Source of the DNA: CAINDZ01 sp041908585
Lineage (GTDB): Bacteria; Krumholzibacteriota; Krumholzibacteriia; LZORAL124-64-63
Assembly (NCBI GenBank): GCA_041908585.1
Contig: JAYRFB010000201.1
Location: forward strand, 3,830 to 67,829
Reading direction: 5' to 3'
DNA length: 64,000 nucleotides
In this document: piece after piece, positions 42,153 through 51,371 of the stretch
How positions within the stretch are numbered: position 1 is the stretch's first letter
How the letters are laid out: the number at the start of each line of letters is the position of its first letter
Notes under the pieces: generated by a model
The model's database searches: none
Told to the model about the DNA's origin: nothing
Seen by the model: the letters and a program-made list of their open reading frames with translations, nothing else
Made by a program: the position numbers and the translations under genes

Positions 42153-43469
42153 TCAACCGCGCGTTACCGGCGCATCGACACCGGCCTCCCCCTCGGAGCG
42201 GGCGATGATCGCCGCACCACACGAATCGCTGAACACGTTGACCGCCGTCCGGTACATGTCGAGCGGCCGGTCGATGGCCAGCATCGCCCCCACGATCGCC
42301 TCGACCTGGGGGCCGCGCAGGTTGACCGACTCAAGCACCAGGAAGATGACCACCAGCCCCGCCGACGGCACGGCCGCGGCCCCGATCGAGGCCAGCAGGG
42401 CGGTGAAGACGACGACCGTCTGCTGCGCGAAGCCCAGGTCCGCGCCCAGGACCTGCGCGATGAAGAGGACGCCCGCGCACTCGTAAAGCGCTGTGCCGTC
42501 CATGTTGACCGTCGCCCCCATCGGCAGAACGAAGGAAGAGGTGCGGTTCGAGACGCCGACCTTCCCTTCCACCGCACCGATCGTGACCGGGAGCGTGGCG
42601 AGCGAAGAGCTGGTCGAGAAGGCCATGGCCAGCGGCTCGGTCATGTTCCGGAAGTGGATCCAAGGCCTGATGCGCCCCAGGAGCAGCAGCAGGAGCGGCA
42701 GCGTGATGAACAGGTGTACCGTCAGGCCCAGGGCGATCGTCAGCATGTAAAGGCCGAGCGGGCGGAAGATCTCCAGCCCCGACTCCCCCACCGCGCGCGC
42801 TATCAGTCCGAAGACCCCGACGGGGGCGAAGCGGATCACGCCGCCGGTCAGCTTCATCATCGTGGCGAACGCGGCGTCGATGAAATCCCGCATGAGGCCG
42901 CGGCTGGTCGAGGGCAGCTGGGCGATCGTCATCCCGACCAGGATGCAGAAGAAGATCAAGGCGAGCATGTTCGGCTCGGCCGCCGCGGCGACGATGTTCT
43001 CGGGAACGATGTCCAGCAGCAGGTCGATCGGCGACCCCGGGCTCTCGAGCTCCGGGAGCGCACCGGTTGCAGCTCCGCCCAGCTGCGCCCCCACGCCCGG
43101 CCGGAGCAGGTTGACCAGGATCAGACCCGCCATCGCCGCCAGGGCGCTGGTCAGGAGGTAGTAGCCCAGCGTCTTGCCGAACATCCGCCCGAGGGCCCGG
43201 CTGCCGCCGAGCGCGGCGACGCCCGAGATGATCGAGGTGAGCACGAGCGGCACGATCATCATCTTCAGGAGCTTGACGAAGAGCGTGCCCAGCCAGCCGA
43301 CCTTGGCGACGAGGGCCGGGCCGCCGAGCTGTCCGGCAACGATGCCCAGGGCCATCGCCGCGAGGATCTGCCAGTGGAGTTGTTGGAACCAGCGGGCGGT
43401 CCCGCCCGGCAACGGACCTCTGGGCCCGCGTGCCGGCTCGGGAGGGATGATGCCTGCAGGCGGATGCAT
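42153..43469 (-). CDS. dicarboxylate/amino acid:cation symporter (DAACS)
   Basis: 438 residues from ATG 43469. No clear RBS is seen, so this could be a leaderless or alternative start. Signature elements of the GltP/DctA family: LLKMMIVPLVLTSIISGVAALGG, the serine-rich AFSTSSSLATLP re-entrant loop, PMGATVNMDGTALYE, and DMYRTAVNVFSDSCGA. It imports glutamate/aspartate or C4-dicarboxylates with Na+ or H+. The substrate-binding Arg/Asp pattern was not resolved between aspartate and dicarboxylate types. Confidence 0.92.
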   Translation of the reverse strand: MHPPAGIIPPEPARGPRGPLPGGTARWFQQLHWQILAAMALGIVAGQLGGPALVAKVGWLGTLFVKLLKMMIVPLVLTSIISGVAALGGSRALGRMFGKTLGYYLLTSALAAMAGLILVNLLRPGVGAQLGGAATGALPELESPGSPIDLLLDIVPENIVAAAAEPNMLALIFFCILVGMTIAQLPSTSRGLMRDFIDAAFATMMKLTGGVIRFAPVGVFGLIARAVGESGLEIFRPLGLYMLTIALGLTVHLFITLPLLLLLLGRIRPWIHFRNMTEPLAMAFSTSSSLATLPVTIGAVEGKVGVSNRTSSFVLPMGATVNMDGTALYECAGVLFIAQVLGADLGFAQQTVVVFTALLASIGAAAVPSAGLVVIFLVLESVNLRGPQVEAIVGAMLAIDRPLDMYRTAVNVFSDSCGAAIIARSEGEAGVDAPVTRG

Positions 43470-43546
43470 CGTAGTGCTGACACTAAAGGCGCAGCATACG
43501 ATCCGCAAGCCGGGCTGCGTGCACCGGCACAACGATTGGCGCACGT

Positions 43547-44377
43547 TTAGCTCGGCGCGAACACCGCCCTGAACGCTGCCGCCGATTCAGCGCGATAGAT
43601 CGTGTCGTGCCGCAGGTCGGGCCGCGGCACGTAGATCCAGGCCAGGTCGGCCGGCGCCGCCTGCGCCAGGACGGCCGCGAACGCCTCGACGTGCGGACTC
43701 ACATCGGTCTCGTTCGCCGCGGCCAGGTACAGCGTCAGCCCCAGCGAAGCGGTTCGGCGCACGGAATCGCCGGCCCCGCGCACCAGCGCGTGGTCGTTCC
43801 ACCACAGGCTCGGGCTCAACGCGATGTAGGTATCGAACAGCGCGGGCTCGAGGCAGAACGTTTCCATGATGAAGAGCCCGGCCGCGGACTCGCCGACGAT
43901 GCCGGTGCGGCCGTTGCAACGATAGCGGGCCTCGATCTCCGGCATCAGCTCGTCGCGGATGAAGGCGCGGAACGCGGCCGAGCCGCCGACCACCGGCGCG
44001 ATCTTCCGGTCCGACTCCACCTCGGTGGGGCCGGTCATGTCGCGCCGCCGCTGAGTGTTCTCGATGCCGACCACGATCAGAGGCACGACATCCCCGGCCT
44101 CCGTGAGCGCCGTCAGCGTATTGACGATGTGCGGGAAGTCCTCGCCGATGCCTCCGTCCGGCATGTAGAGGACGGCGAACGCCGAATCGGGGTGTGCCGC
44201 GTAGGCGGCCGGCACGTGGACGTTCACGACGCGGTCCTCCGCCAGAGCCCGCGACGCGATCCGGAACGTCTCGTGCGGAGGCACGGGATCCGGGACCGCA
44301 ACCTGCCGACGACAGGCCGGAGCGACGGCCACGGCGATGGCCAGGAGCACAACCGGGAGCAGGGGCTTGGCCTTCAA
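43547..44377 (-). CDS. esterase lipoprotein (Fes/EsteraseD-like alpha/beta hydrolase)
   Basis: 276 residues from TTG 44377 (GGAG 4 bases before). Lipoprotein signal PLLPVVLLAIAVAVAPAC. FAVLYMPDGGIGEDF is the oxyanion region typical of putative esterases of the Fes/EsteraseD group. TGIVGESAAGLFIMET holds the nucleophile in GESAAG (Ser, G-x-S-x-x-G). HDTIYRAESAAAFRAVF holds the probable catalytic His. It may hydrolyse an ester, perhaps of a siderophore or polysaccharide, in the periplasm; the substrate is unknown. Confidence 0.75.
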   Translation of the reverse strand: MKAKPLLPVVLLAIAVAVAPACRRQVAVPDPVPPHETFRIASRALAEDRVVNVHVPAAYAAHPDSAFAVLYMPDGGIGEDFPHIVNTLTALTEAGDVVPLIVVGIENTQRRRDMTGPTEVESDRKIAPVVGGSAAFRAFIRDELMPEIEARYRCNGRTGIVGESAAGLFIMETFCLEPALFDTYIALSPSLWWNDHALVRGAGDSVRRTASLGLTLYLAAANETDVSPHVEAFAAVLAQAAPADLAWIYVPRPDLRHDTIYRAESAAAFRAVFAPS

Positions 44378-44541
44378 GGTACTCCATCCTGGATCGAGGG
44401 GGCGACGGCTCCCGCGGCGCGACACGTCAGGCCGGCGCCACGAGCCGCATCAGGTAGCGCAGGATGCCCTCGTCGGCTCCGATGAGCAAGCCCGATTCCG
44501 GCACGTCACGACCGCTGCGACCGACCGACTCCGCCTTCCGG

Positions 44542-44570
44542 TTGTGCAAAGGCCCGCCTTCTGCTAAATA
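44542..44570 (+). promoter_or_regulatory. possible sigma-70 promoter for guaA
   Basis: TTGTGC (44542-44547), 17 bases, TAAATA (44565-44570), ending 75 bases before the guaA ATG. Both hexamers match only partly, but the spacing is exact and the -10 is the only AT-rich patch in the gap 44378-44645, which otherwise shows no feature. Confidence 0.4.
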
Positions 44571-44645
44571 TGGCCCTTACCGGCCGGCGCCCCCGCGGCG
44601 GCCCGGCCTGCCCCCTGCCCGCCTTTCCGACCACGGGACGGAACC

Positions 44646-46493
44646 ATGAAGCACGACGTGATCGCCGTCATCGACTTCGGCGGCCAGTACGCCCATCTCA
44701 TCGCCACGAAGGTCCGCCGAGCCGCAAAGGTGCTGGCCGAGATCCGCCAGCCGGAGGACCCGGTCGAGGCGTTCGCCGGCTGCAAGGGCGTCATCCTCAG
44801 CGGCAGCCCGTCGCTGGCCTCGTTCGGCGAGGACTCGGACTGGAACAAGGCGATCCTGGACCTGGACGTGCCCATCCTCGGGTTCTGCTTCGGGCACCAG
44901 GAGATCGCCAAGCACTACGGCGGCACGGTCATCCACGGGAAGCAGGAGTGGGGCCGCGCCGAGCTGCACCTGACCGGCGGGCACGCGCTGTTCAAGGGGC
45001 TGGGCCCGGTCGAGACGGTGTGGATGAGCCACTTCGACTCAGTCACGGCGGTGGGGGACGGCTTCCGCGAGCTGGGCTGGTCGAAGCTGGGCGCCAATGC
45101 GGAGCCGCACCGCTTCGCGGCCATCGCCGACGACGCGCGCCGGCGCTACGGCTTCCAGTACCATCCCGAGGTCGACGACACGGTGCACGGCGACGAGATG
45201 ATCGCCAACTTCGTGCTGGAGATCTGCGGCTGCCGCCCGACCTGGACAATGGAGCGCTACGTCGAGGAGCAGGTCGAGCGGATCCGCGCACAGGTGGGTG
45301 ACCGCTCGGTGTTCCTGCTGGCGTCCGGCGGCGTGGACTCGACGGTGGCGGCGCGGCTGTTCGTCGAGGCGCTCGGTCCGGAGCGTCTGGAGCTGCTGCA
45401 CGTGGACAACGGGCTGATGCGCAAGGATGAATCGCGCCAGGTCGTGGAGATGTTCCGCGCGATGGGACTCGGCGACCACCTGCACTTCATCGACGCAACC
45501 GATACGTTCCTGGCGGCCCTCGACGGCAGGATCGAGCCCGAGGCGAAGCGGCGGGCGATCGGCGACACGTTCATCACCGTGTTCGAGGCCGAGGCGCGCA
45601 GGCTGGGCATCACCGGCCACCTGCTGGGCCAGGGCACCATCTATCCCGACACGATCGAGACCGGCGGCACCAAGCGGGCCGACACGATCAAGACGCATCA
45701 CAACCGCGTGCCGGTGATCGAGGAGATGATCAGGGCGGGCAAGGTGGTCGAGCCGCTGGCCGACCTCTACAAGGTCGAGGTGCGGGAGCTTGGGGAAAAG
45801 CTGGGCATCCCCCACGACATGATCTGGCGGCACCCGTTCCCGGGGCCCGGGCTGGGCGTGCGGCTGCTGTGCAGCGACGGCGCGGCGGCCGATGCTGCTG
45901 CGCTGGCGACGATCGCGCCCGCCGTGGCCGACAAGGCCGCGCGCTACGGGTTCGAGGCGATGCCTCTGCCCATCCGCTCGGTGGGCGTGAAGGCCGACCT
46001 GCGCACCTACGAGCATCCGGTGCTGCTGCACGCGCCGGGCGCCGCGGCCGGCGGCGAGTTCGACTGGGACGCGCTGGCCGAGGCCTCGGGCACCATCTTC
46101 AAGACCGTGGGCGGCCTGAACCGGGCGCTGCTGCTGCTGGGCGACGCCCTGCCGCGCGAGTGCCGCCCCCTGGCCGCGCAGATGACGCGCGAGCGGCTGG
46201 ACCTGCTGCGCGACTGCGACGCGGTGATGATGGACGCGCTCAGGCGCCACGGCCTCTACGACCAGGTCTGGCAGTGCCCCACGGTGCTGGTGCCGCTGGA
46301 GGTGGACGGGCGCGGGCGCGAGCTGTGCATCCTGCGCCCGATCCTCAGCGAGCGCGCCATGACGGCGACCGCGGCGCGCCTGCCCCGCAGGTTGCTGGAA
46401 GAGGTGCGCGCGCAGATCATGTCGCGCAACGAAATCAGCGCCGTGGCGTACGACCTGACCAGCAAGCCGCCGGGCACCATCGAATGGGAATGA
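44646..46493 (+). CDS. guaA: GMP synthase (glutamine-hydrolysing), long form
   Basis: 615 residues, longer than the usual 510-525. The class I glutamine amidotransferase domain has GFCFGHQEIAKHYGG (catalytic Cys81) and FQYHPEVDDT (His and Glu). The ATP-pyrophosphatase domain has LASGGVDSTVAARLF (P-loop, about 226-232). The C-terminal dimerisation domain ends SAVAYDLTSKPPGTIEWE, as in all GuaA. Extra length lies mainly between the P-loop domain and the C-terminus, as in eukaryotic-type GMP synthases. It converts XMP to GMP using glutamine and ATP. Confidence 0.95.
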   Translation: MKHDVIAVIDFGGQYAHLIATKVRRAAKVLAEIRQPEDPVEAFAGCKGVILSGSPSLASFGEDSDWNKAILDLDVPILGFCFGHQEIAKHYGGTVIHGKQEWGRAELHLTGGHALFKGLGPVETVWMSHFDSVTAVGDGFRELGWSKLGANAEPHRFAAIADDARRRYGFQYHPEVDDTVHGDEMIANFVLEICGCRPTWTMERYVEEQVERIRAQVGDRSVFLLASGGVDSTVAARLFVEALGPERLELLHVDNGLMRKDESRQVVEMFRAMGLGDHLHFIDATDTFLAALDGRIEPEAKRRAIGDTFITVFEAEARRLGITGHLLGQGTIYPDTIETGGTKRADTIKTHHNRVPVIEEMIRAGKVVEPLADLYKVEVRELGEKLGIPHDMIWRHPFPGPGLGVRLLCSDGAAADAAALATIAPAVADKAARYGFEAMPLPIRSVGVKADLRTYEHPVLLHAPGAAAGGEFDWDALAEASGTIFKTVGGLNRALLLLGDALPRECRPLAAQMTRERLDLLRDCDAVMMDALRRHGLYDQVWQCPTVLVPLEVDGRGRELCILRPILSERAMTATAARLPRRLLEEVRAQIMSRNEISAVAYDLTSKPPGTIEWE

Positions 46494-46524
46494 CACCAGC
46501 GGCCGGGCGCCGCGGAGGAACCCC

Positions 46525-48546
46525 TTGAAGCTGAGCGCGATGATCACGGGCGCGGCCTTGCTGGCCGCGCTCCCCGTACCGGCCGCAACAGACGTGCCCG
46601 TCCCCGCCCCCGATCGCCCGGTCTACACCGTCGAGGAACTGGTCGTCGTCGGCGTGCGCCCCGAGGCCACGCCCGCGGGTGTCGGCGCCGTGGCGGTGAC
46701 GCCCGATTCGCTGGCGCTGTCGGCGGCCCCCACGCTGGAAGAGGTGCTGCGCGAGCTGCCGCACCTGCACGTGCGCACGAACTCCCGCGGCGAGGCGGAG
46801 ATCTCCACGCGCGGCTCGGACTCACGGCAGGTGGCGGTGCTGGTCGACGGCGTGCCGCTGACGCTGGCCTGGGACGCGCGCGCCGATGCCTCGGTGATCC
46901 CTTCGTCGGCGCCGCAGGAGATGACCTTCACGCGCGGCCTGTCGTCGATGCTGCACGGGCCGAACGTGCTGGGCGGCGTGGTCGAGGTGAAGATCGGCAG
47001 CAGCGGCGGCGCGGCGACGGTCCGGGCGCGCGACGCCAAGCTGGGCCTGGACTCGAGCGGTGGCGCCGCCTTCACGGCGCGTGTGGCCGAGACCCTGGAA
47101 GTGGGCGGCGGCAGTGCCGTGGTACGGGCCGGCCTCGGCTGGCGCGACACGCCCGGCCAGGCCCTCGCCCGGGGCCTGGAGGAGCGGGCCGGCGCGCCCG
47201 ACGGGCTGCGCCTGAACACGGACAGCCACGCCGTGGACGCATTCCTCTCCGCGCGGCGCGAGGGTGCCGGCGGCGACTGGGTCTCGTTCTCCGGCTTCGG
47301 CTCGCAGGGGCACCGCGGCATCGCCGCCGAACTGGGCGTGCCCGACGAGGATGCGCGCTTCTGGCGGTACCCTCGGGTGGAACGCGGCGTCGCCGTGGTG
47401 TCCGCCGGCACGGGCGAGCGTGCCTCGCCCCTGGGTGGCTACGGCGACCTCGAAGCCAGCTTCGGGCTGGACGCCGGCCGCACCGACATCGACGCCTTTG
47501 CCGACGCGGCGTACGACAGCGTCATCGCCTTCGAGGACGGGCGCGACCGCACGCTGACCATGCGCCTGTTGGGCGACCAGACGCTGGGCCGGCGCGCCGA
47601 CCTGCGCGGTGCCTTCACGCTGGTGTCGATCCGCCACGACGAGTCGCTGCCGGGCGGCGACTCGCGCTACCGCCAGCGCCTGTGGAGCCTGGGCGGGGAG
47701 ACCATCGTGCGCGTGCTGGACCCGGGCGCCACGCCGCGCTTCCTGAAGCTGTCGGCCGGCGCGGCCTGGGACGGGGCCGAGACGCCCGAGGCCGGCGGCA
47801 AGGAGCCGCTGGGCCGCCTGGACTCCTGGGGCGGCCGTCTGGGCCTGTCAGGCGGCCTGAACGACGGCACCACGCTGCTGCACGCGGGCGTCAGCCGCCG
47901 CAGCCGCTTCCCTTCGCTGCGCGAGCTCTACTCCGGCGCGCTAAACCGCTTCGCCCCCAACCCCGACCTGGCGCCCGAGCGCCTGGTGGCCTGGGAGGCA
48001 GGCATCACCGCACGGGTCGGTCGCGGCGAGGTGCAGGCGGTACTCTTCCACAACCACCTCCGCGATGCCGTGGTCCGGGTGCGCCTGCCGGCGCCCGACG
48101 GCCGCTTTCAGCGGATCAACCGCGACCGCCTCGACGCGACCGGGCTGGAGTTGATGGCGACCCAGGACTGGGGCCGGCTCTCGGCGAGCACCCACCTGAC
48201 GCTGCAGTCGGTCGAGCTGGCGGATCAGGCCGAGGGCACCGAACGCCAGCCGGAGAACCTGCCCGAGGCCGCCGGCGGGCTCGGCCTGCGCGGCCGACTT
48301 CCCGGCGGGTGGACGACCCGCCTGGATGCCACCTGGACCGGTGAACAGTTCGCGATCGACCCGGCAACCGGCCTGGACAGCCGTCTGGCCCCCTCGCTGC
48401 GGTGCGATCTGGGGATCTCGCGGACAATGGGCCGGCATCTGGAGGTCTCGGCGACCCTGGCGAACCTGGGTGACACGGTCTGCCTGGACCAATTGGGCCT
48501 GCCCCAGCCCGGGCGGACCATCGCGGTGCTGGTACAGATGCGCTAA
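46525..48546 (+). CDS. TonB-dependent outer-membrane receptor
   Basis: 673 residues, TTG start with GGAGG 6 bases before. Signal peptide, then a probable TonB box (YTVEELVVVG, about 34-43). The plug domain has LEEVLRELPHLHVRTNSRGEAEISTRGSD, read in parts, and VAVLVDGVPL. The barrel ends ...LGLPQPGRTIAVLVQMR with a terminal aromatic-poor strand. GLSSMLHGPNVLGGVVEV is the conserved plug-to-barrel segment. It imports a siderophore, vitamin, metal complex or sugar using TonB energy; the ligand is unknown. It lies 31 bases after guaA on the same strand. Confidence 0.92.
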   Translation: MKLSAMITGAALLAALPVPAATDVPVPAPDRPVYTVEELVVVGVRPEATPAGVGAVAVTPDSLALSAAPTLEEVLRELPHLHVRTNSRGEAEISTRGSDSRQVAVLVDGVPLTLAWDARADASVIPSSAPQEMTFTRGLSSMLHGPNVLGGVVEVKIGSSGGAATVRARDAKLGLDSSGGAAFTARVAETLEVGGGSAVVRAGLGWRDTPGQALARGLEERAGAPDGLRLNTDSHAVDAFLSARREGAGGDWVSFSGFGSQGHRGIAAELGVPDEDARFWRYPRVERGVAVVSAGTGERASPLGGYGDLEASFGLDAGRTDIDAFADAAYDSVIAFEDGRDRTLTMRLLGDQTLGRRADLRGAFTLVSIRHDESLPGGDSRYRQRLWSLGGETIVRVLDPGATPRFLKLSAGAAWDGAETPEAGGKEPLGRLDSWGGRLGLSGGLNDGTTLLHAGVSRRSRFPSLRELYSGALNRFAPNPDLAPERLVAWEAGITARVGRGEVQAVLFHNHLRDAVVRVRLPAPDGRFQRINRDRLDATGLELMATQDWGRLSASTHLTLQSVELADQAEGTERQPENLPEAAGGLGLRGRLPGGWTTRLDATWTGEQFAIDPATGLDSRLAPSLRCDLGISRTMGRHLEVSATLANLGDTVCLDQLGLPQPGRTIAVLVQMR

Positions 48547-48609
48547 CCGGTTATCAGGGATAAATTTAATCTCTATCTCGAAAAATTCTCGCCCTTTCAA
48601 AAAAAAGCT

Positions 48610-48638
48610 TTGCTCGCTATCCGTACAAAGTGGATAAT
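48610..48638 (+). promoter_or_regulatory. sigma-70-like promoter before the GH16 gene
   Basis: TTGCTC (48610-48615), 17 bases, GATAAT (48633-48638, 5 of 6), in the AT-rich stretch 48555-48640. It lies 86 bases before the ATG at 48724. The spacing is ideal. Confidence 0.6.
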
Positions 48639-48723
48639 CGGTGCGCAGGCGCCCGTGCCTGCGCGCGCCCGCCCCGCACGCTGCCGGGCGCCCGGTCCCC
48701 GCCGCGAACAGGGAGTCATCGCC

Positions 48724-50559
48724 ATGCGCCAGCCCCTCGCCCACGCCCACGCCCGGTTCACCTCCGTTCTCATGAGCCTGCTCGCGTCAGTGCTGCTGCT
48801 GACGATCGCGATGCCCGCGACGGCGCAGGTCGGCGAGCTGATCTGGGCCGACGAGTTCAACAACCTCGACAACTGGCTGAAGGTGACCGGCAACGGCTAC
48901 TGGGGCTGGGGCAACGGCGAGCTGGAGTACTACCGCCCCGAGAACGTCGACATCGCCGACGTGCCGGGCGAGCCGGGCAACAAGGCGCTGCGCATCACCG
49001 CGAAGCAGGAAAGCGGCGCCGGCATCGTCGACCAGTGGGGTAACCCGCTCAGCTACACGTCGGGACGCGTGGAGAGCAAGTCGTTCGTCTCGCTGAAGTA
49101 CGGCATGATCGAGGCGCGCGTGCGCGTGCCGAACCTGGACCTCGGCGGGTGGCCCGCGTTCTGGCTGCTGGGCACCGCGAACTACGCCTGGCCGCGCAAC
49201 GGCGAGATCGACATGCTCGAGATGGGCATGAAGAAGGTCTACCGCGACCTGCACGACACGCACAACGGCGGCAATGGGCTGAACAACTCGACGGTCAACC
49301 AGATGATGGGCGCCAACACCATCTTCTACTCGGAGGCCGCGATCAATCCGGGCAACCCGTCGGGCGCCGCGAGCCTGGCCTGGGATCCCGAGGACGTCTA
49401 TTATCGCCCCTACTACAACTACGCGAACCCGCTGTCCGGACGTTTCCTCACCTACCGCCTGTACTGGGACGAGGACTCGCTGCGCCAGACGATCGTCGAT
49501 AACGGCGTCGAGTACGACCTCTTCGCCGAGCCGTTCACGATCGACGAGGAGTCCGACGAGCTGCGCAACCCGTTCTTCCTGATCGCGAACCTGGCGATCG
49601 GCGGCGCCTTCACCGACTGCTGGCAGCTGGGCAACCCGGGCAGCGGCCTGCCGGTCACGATGCCCTTCCCCGCCACGATGTACGTCGACTACGTCCGCGC
49701 CTACCGCTGGAACGGGCAGGGCGAGGTTCACCTGGGCCCGCCGACGGCCCGGGGCGGCACCTTCGGCCTCTACACGGAGACGACGCCGGTCAACAGCTCC
49801 CTGGTCCCCGAGGTCGACTCGCACATCTACGTCTGGGAGAGCACGCTGGTCGACGGCACCACTGCGCCGTACGAGGGCAGCGACGTGCTGGCCTGGCGCA
49901 CCAACAGCCGCGGCTGGTTCGGCGCCGGCATCATGTCGATCCAGCCGGTCAACCTGTTCGGCTTCGGCGACGGGCACCTCAACTTCCGCATCCGCATCCC
50001 GGCCAACGTGACCTTCAAGATCGGCGTCATCGATTCGTGGGGGAACCAGTACTACGTGAGCTTCCCGGCGGGCCAGACGAAGTACGGCCTGGTGCGCAAC
50101 GGGCAGTGGGGCCAGGCCTCGATCCCGGTCAGCGACCTGCGCGGCACCGCGATCGACCTGCGCATGCTCAGCTACGAGTTCGTGATCCTCGAGGAACAGG
50201 GTACCGCCTGCGAGTTCGCGATCGACGACATCTACTGGTCGGGCGGCATCGCCAGCGGCACGGACGACCCGGTGGTCAGGCCGGTCACCGCCCGCGTGCT
50301 GGGCAACGTGCCCAACCCGTTCAACGCCGGCACCGAGCTGCGCTTCGAGCTGCCCGGCGCGGCGCCGTACGAGATCACCGTGTTCGACATGGCGGGCCGG
50401 CGCGTCGCGGCCTTCGAGGGGATCGGCCGCGAGGGGCGCAATGCGGTGCGCTGGGACGGCCGTGACGAGGGTGGACGCAACGCGGCCGCCGGCGTCTACC
50501 ACTACCGGCTGCGCGCGGGCGGGCACGAGTCCGCCGGCAAGCTGGTGCTGGTGAAGTAG
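48724..50559 (+). CDS. secreted GH16 endo-beta-glucanase with C-terminal FlgD-like sorting domain
   Basis: 611 residues from ATG 48724. Signal peptide ending AMPATAQ. The glycoside hydrolase 16 domain has NGEIDMLEMG with catalytic residues Glu161, Asp163 and Glu166, plus GGWPAFWLLG, as in laminarinases/lichenases. A second beta-rich module (about 345-515, starting GPPTARGGTFGLYTE) looks like a carbohydrate-binding domain. The end is a FlgD-like Ig domain (VLGNVPNPFNAGTELRFELP to the final KLVLVK) with GVYHYRLRAGG, the type used as a secretion or attachment tag in FCB-related bacteria. It cleaves beta-1,3 or mixed-linkage glucan outside the cell. Confidence 0.9.
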   Translation: MRQPLAHAHARFTSVLMSLLASVLLLTIAMPATAQVGELIWADEFNNLDNWLKVTGNGYWGWGNGELEYYRPENVDIADVPGEPGNKALRITAKQESGAGIVDQWGNPLSYTSGRVESKSFVSLKYGMIEARVRVPNLDLGGWPAFWLLGTANYAWPRNGEIDMLEMGMKKVYRDLHDTHNGGNGLNNSTVNQMMGANTIFYSEAAINPGNPSGAASLAWDPEDVYYRPYYNYANPLSGRFLTYRLYWDEDSLRQTIVDNGVEYDLFAEPFTIDEESDELRNPFFLIANLAIGGAFTDCWQLGNPGSGLPVTMPFPATMYVDYVRAYRWNGQGEVHLGPPTARGGTFGLYTETTPVNSSLVPEVDSHIYVWESTLVDGTTAPYEGSDVLAWRTNSRGWFGAGIMSIQPVNLFGFGDGHLNFRIRIPANVTFKIGVIDSWGNQYYVSFPAGQTKYGLVRNGQWGQASIPVSDLRGTAIDLRMLSYEFVILEEQGTACEFAIDDIYWSGGIASGTDDPVVRPVTARVLGNVPNPFNAGTELRFELPGAAPYEITVFDMAGRRVAAFEGIGREGRNAVRWDGRDEGGRNAAAGVYHYRLRAGGHESAGKLVLVK

Positions 50560-50613
50560 GCCGCGGCGATGCGCGTCGCGGCCGGGGAAGGGACTGCACC
50601 TGGAGGACCCGAG

Positions 50614-51213
50614 ATGAAGAGAAAGCTCACGACGATCGTCGCGCTGCTGGCCCTTGCTGTGGCCGGCACCGCGTTCGCCAACGCCCTGGACAACCCGGGC
50701 TTCGAGACCGGCGACCTGACCGCCTGGCAGTCGCTGGGCGGCAATGCCAGCGCCACGATCTCGGTGGTGTCCGACAACGGCCCGAGCGCCCCCGGCAGCC
50801 ACTGCGCGTACATGGCCAACTTCGGCCAGGCCGTCGGCCTGACGCTGAAGCAGACCACCGTGCCGGGCACCGCCATCGGCGGGCTGGTCACCTGGACGTT
50901 CGACCTCAAGCTGGGCCAGGCCGGGCTGGGCGGCGTTTTCTTCGTGCAGATCTTCGCCGAGCAGTCGGGCGTGGGCATCGTCGGCGGGTCGGGCCTGCTG
51001 GGCAACTACACGCCCGCCGGCTGGCAGACGTTCACCGGCTCGTTCATGGCGCCTCCGGGCACCGACTTCCTGACGATCCAGTTCATGGCCAACACGGGCG
51101 CCGTCGTGGGCGGCAGCTCGACGATGTACGTGGACAACGTCAAGCTCGAGCAGGAGGGCATCGTCTCCACCGAGTCCGCAACCTGGGGCGGCATCAAGGG
51201 CCTGTTCCGCTAG
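50614..51213 (+). CDS. small secreted beta-sandwich protein with C-terminal WGGIKGLFR motif
   Basis: 199 residues from ATG 50614 (GGAGG 7 bases before). Signal peptide ending AGTAFA. The body (NALDNPGFETGDLTAWQSLG... YVDNVKLEQE) is a carbohydrate-binding-module-like jelly roll of the kind that starts with a glycine-rich NxGFE segment. The last 15 residues STESATWGGIKGLFR differ from the body and match the end of the secreted protein at 59152-60099 position for position in hydrophobic, Gly, Lys, Phe and Arg. It follows the GH16 gene after 54 bases and is likely co-transcribed. Function is probably glycan binding outside the cell. Confidence 0.72.
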   Translation: MKRKLTTIVALLALAVAGTAFANALDNPGFETGDLTAWQSLGGNASATISVVSDNGPSAPGSHCAYMANFGQAVGLTLKQTTVPGTAIGGLVTWTFDLKLGQAGLGGVFFVQIFAEQSGVGIVGGSGLLGNYTPAGWQTFTGSFMAPPGTDFLTIQFMANTGAVVGGSSTMYVDNVKLEQEGIVSTESATWGGIKGLFR

Positions 51214-51239
51214 ACCCTGGCACATCCGGACGCTTTGGA

Positions 51240-51271
51240 GGAGGGGCCGCCTTGCACCAGGCGGCCCCTCC
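51240..51271 (+). terminator. terminator after the GH16 operon
   Basis: GGAGGGGCCGCC/GGCGGCCCCTCC stem (12 bp) with loop TTGCACCA, followed by GTTCTTC, 26 bases after the stop. Confidence 0.82.
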
Positions 51272-51371
51272 GTTCTTCAGGCGGCAGCGGCGGTGACGTC
51301 GCTTCGGCGGTAGACATGTGGTTGTCCGGCGCCACACCCGCTCACGCCACTTCCGGGACCGGAGACATCTC

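Noticed and set aside
44427..44549. A 40-codon minus-strand frame from TTG 44549 ending ADEGILRYLMRLVAPA
   Set aside because: It has protein-like composition but no RBS and no recognised family, and it crosses the probable guaA promoter. It could be a decayed gene end; not enough to call.
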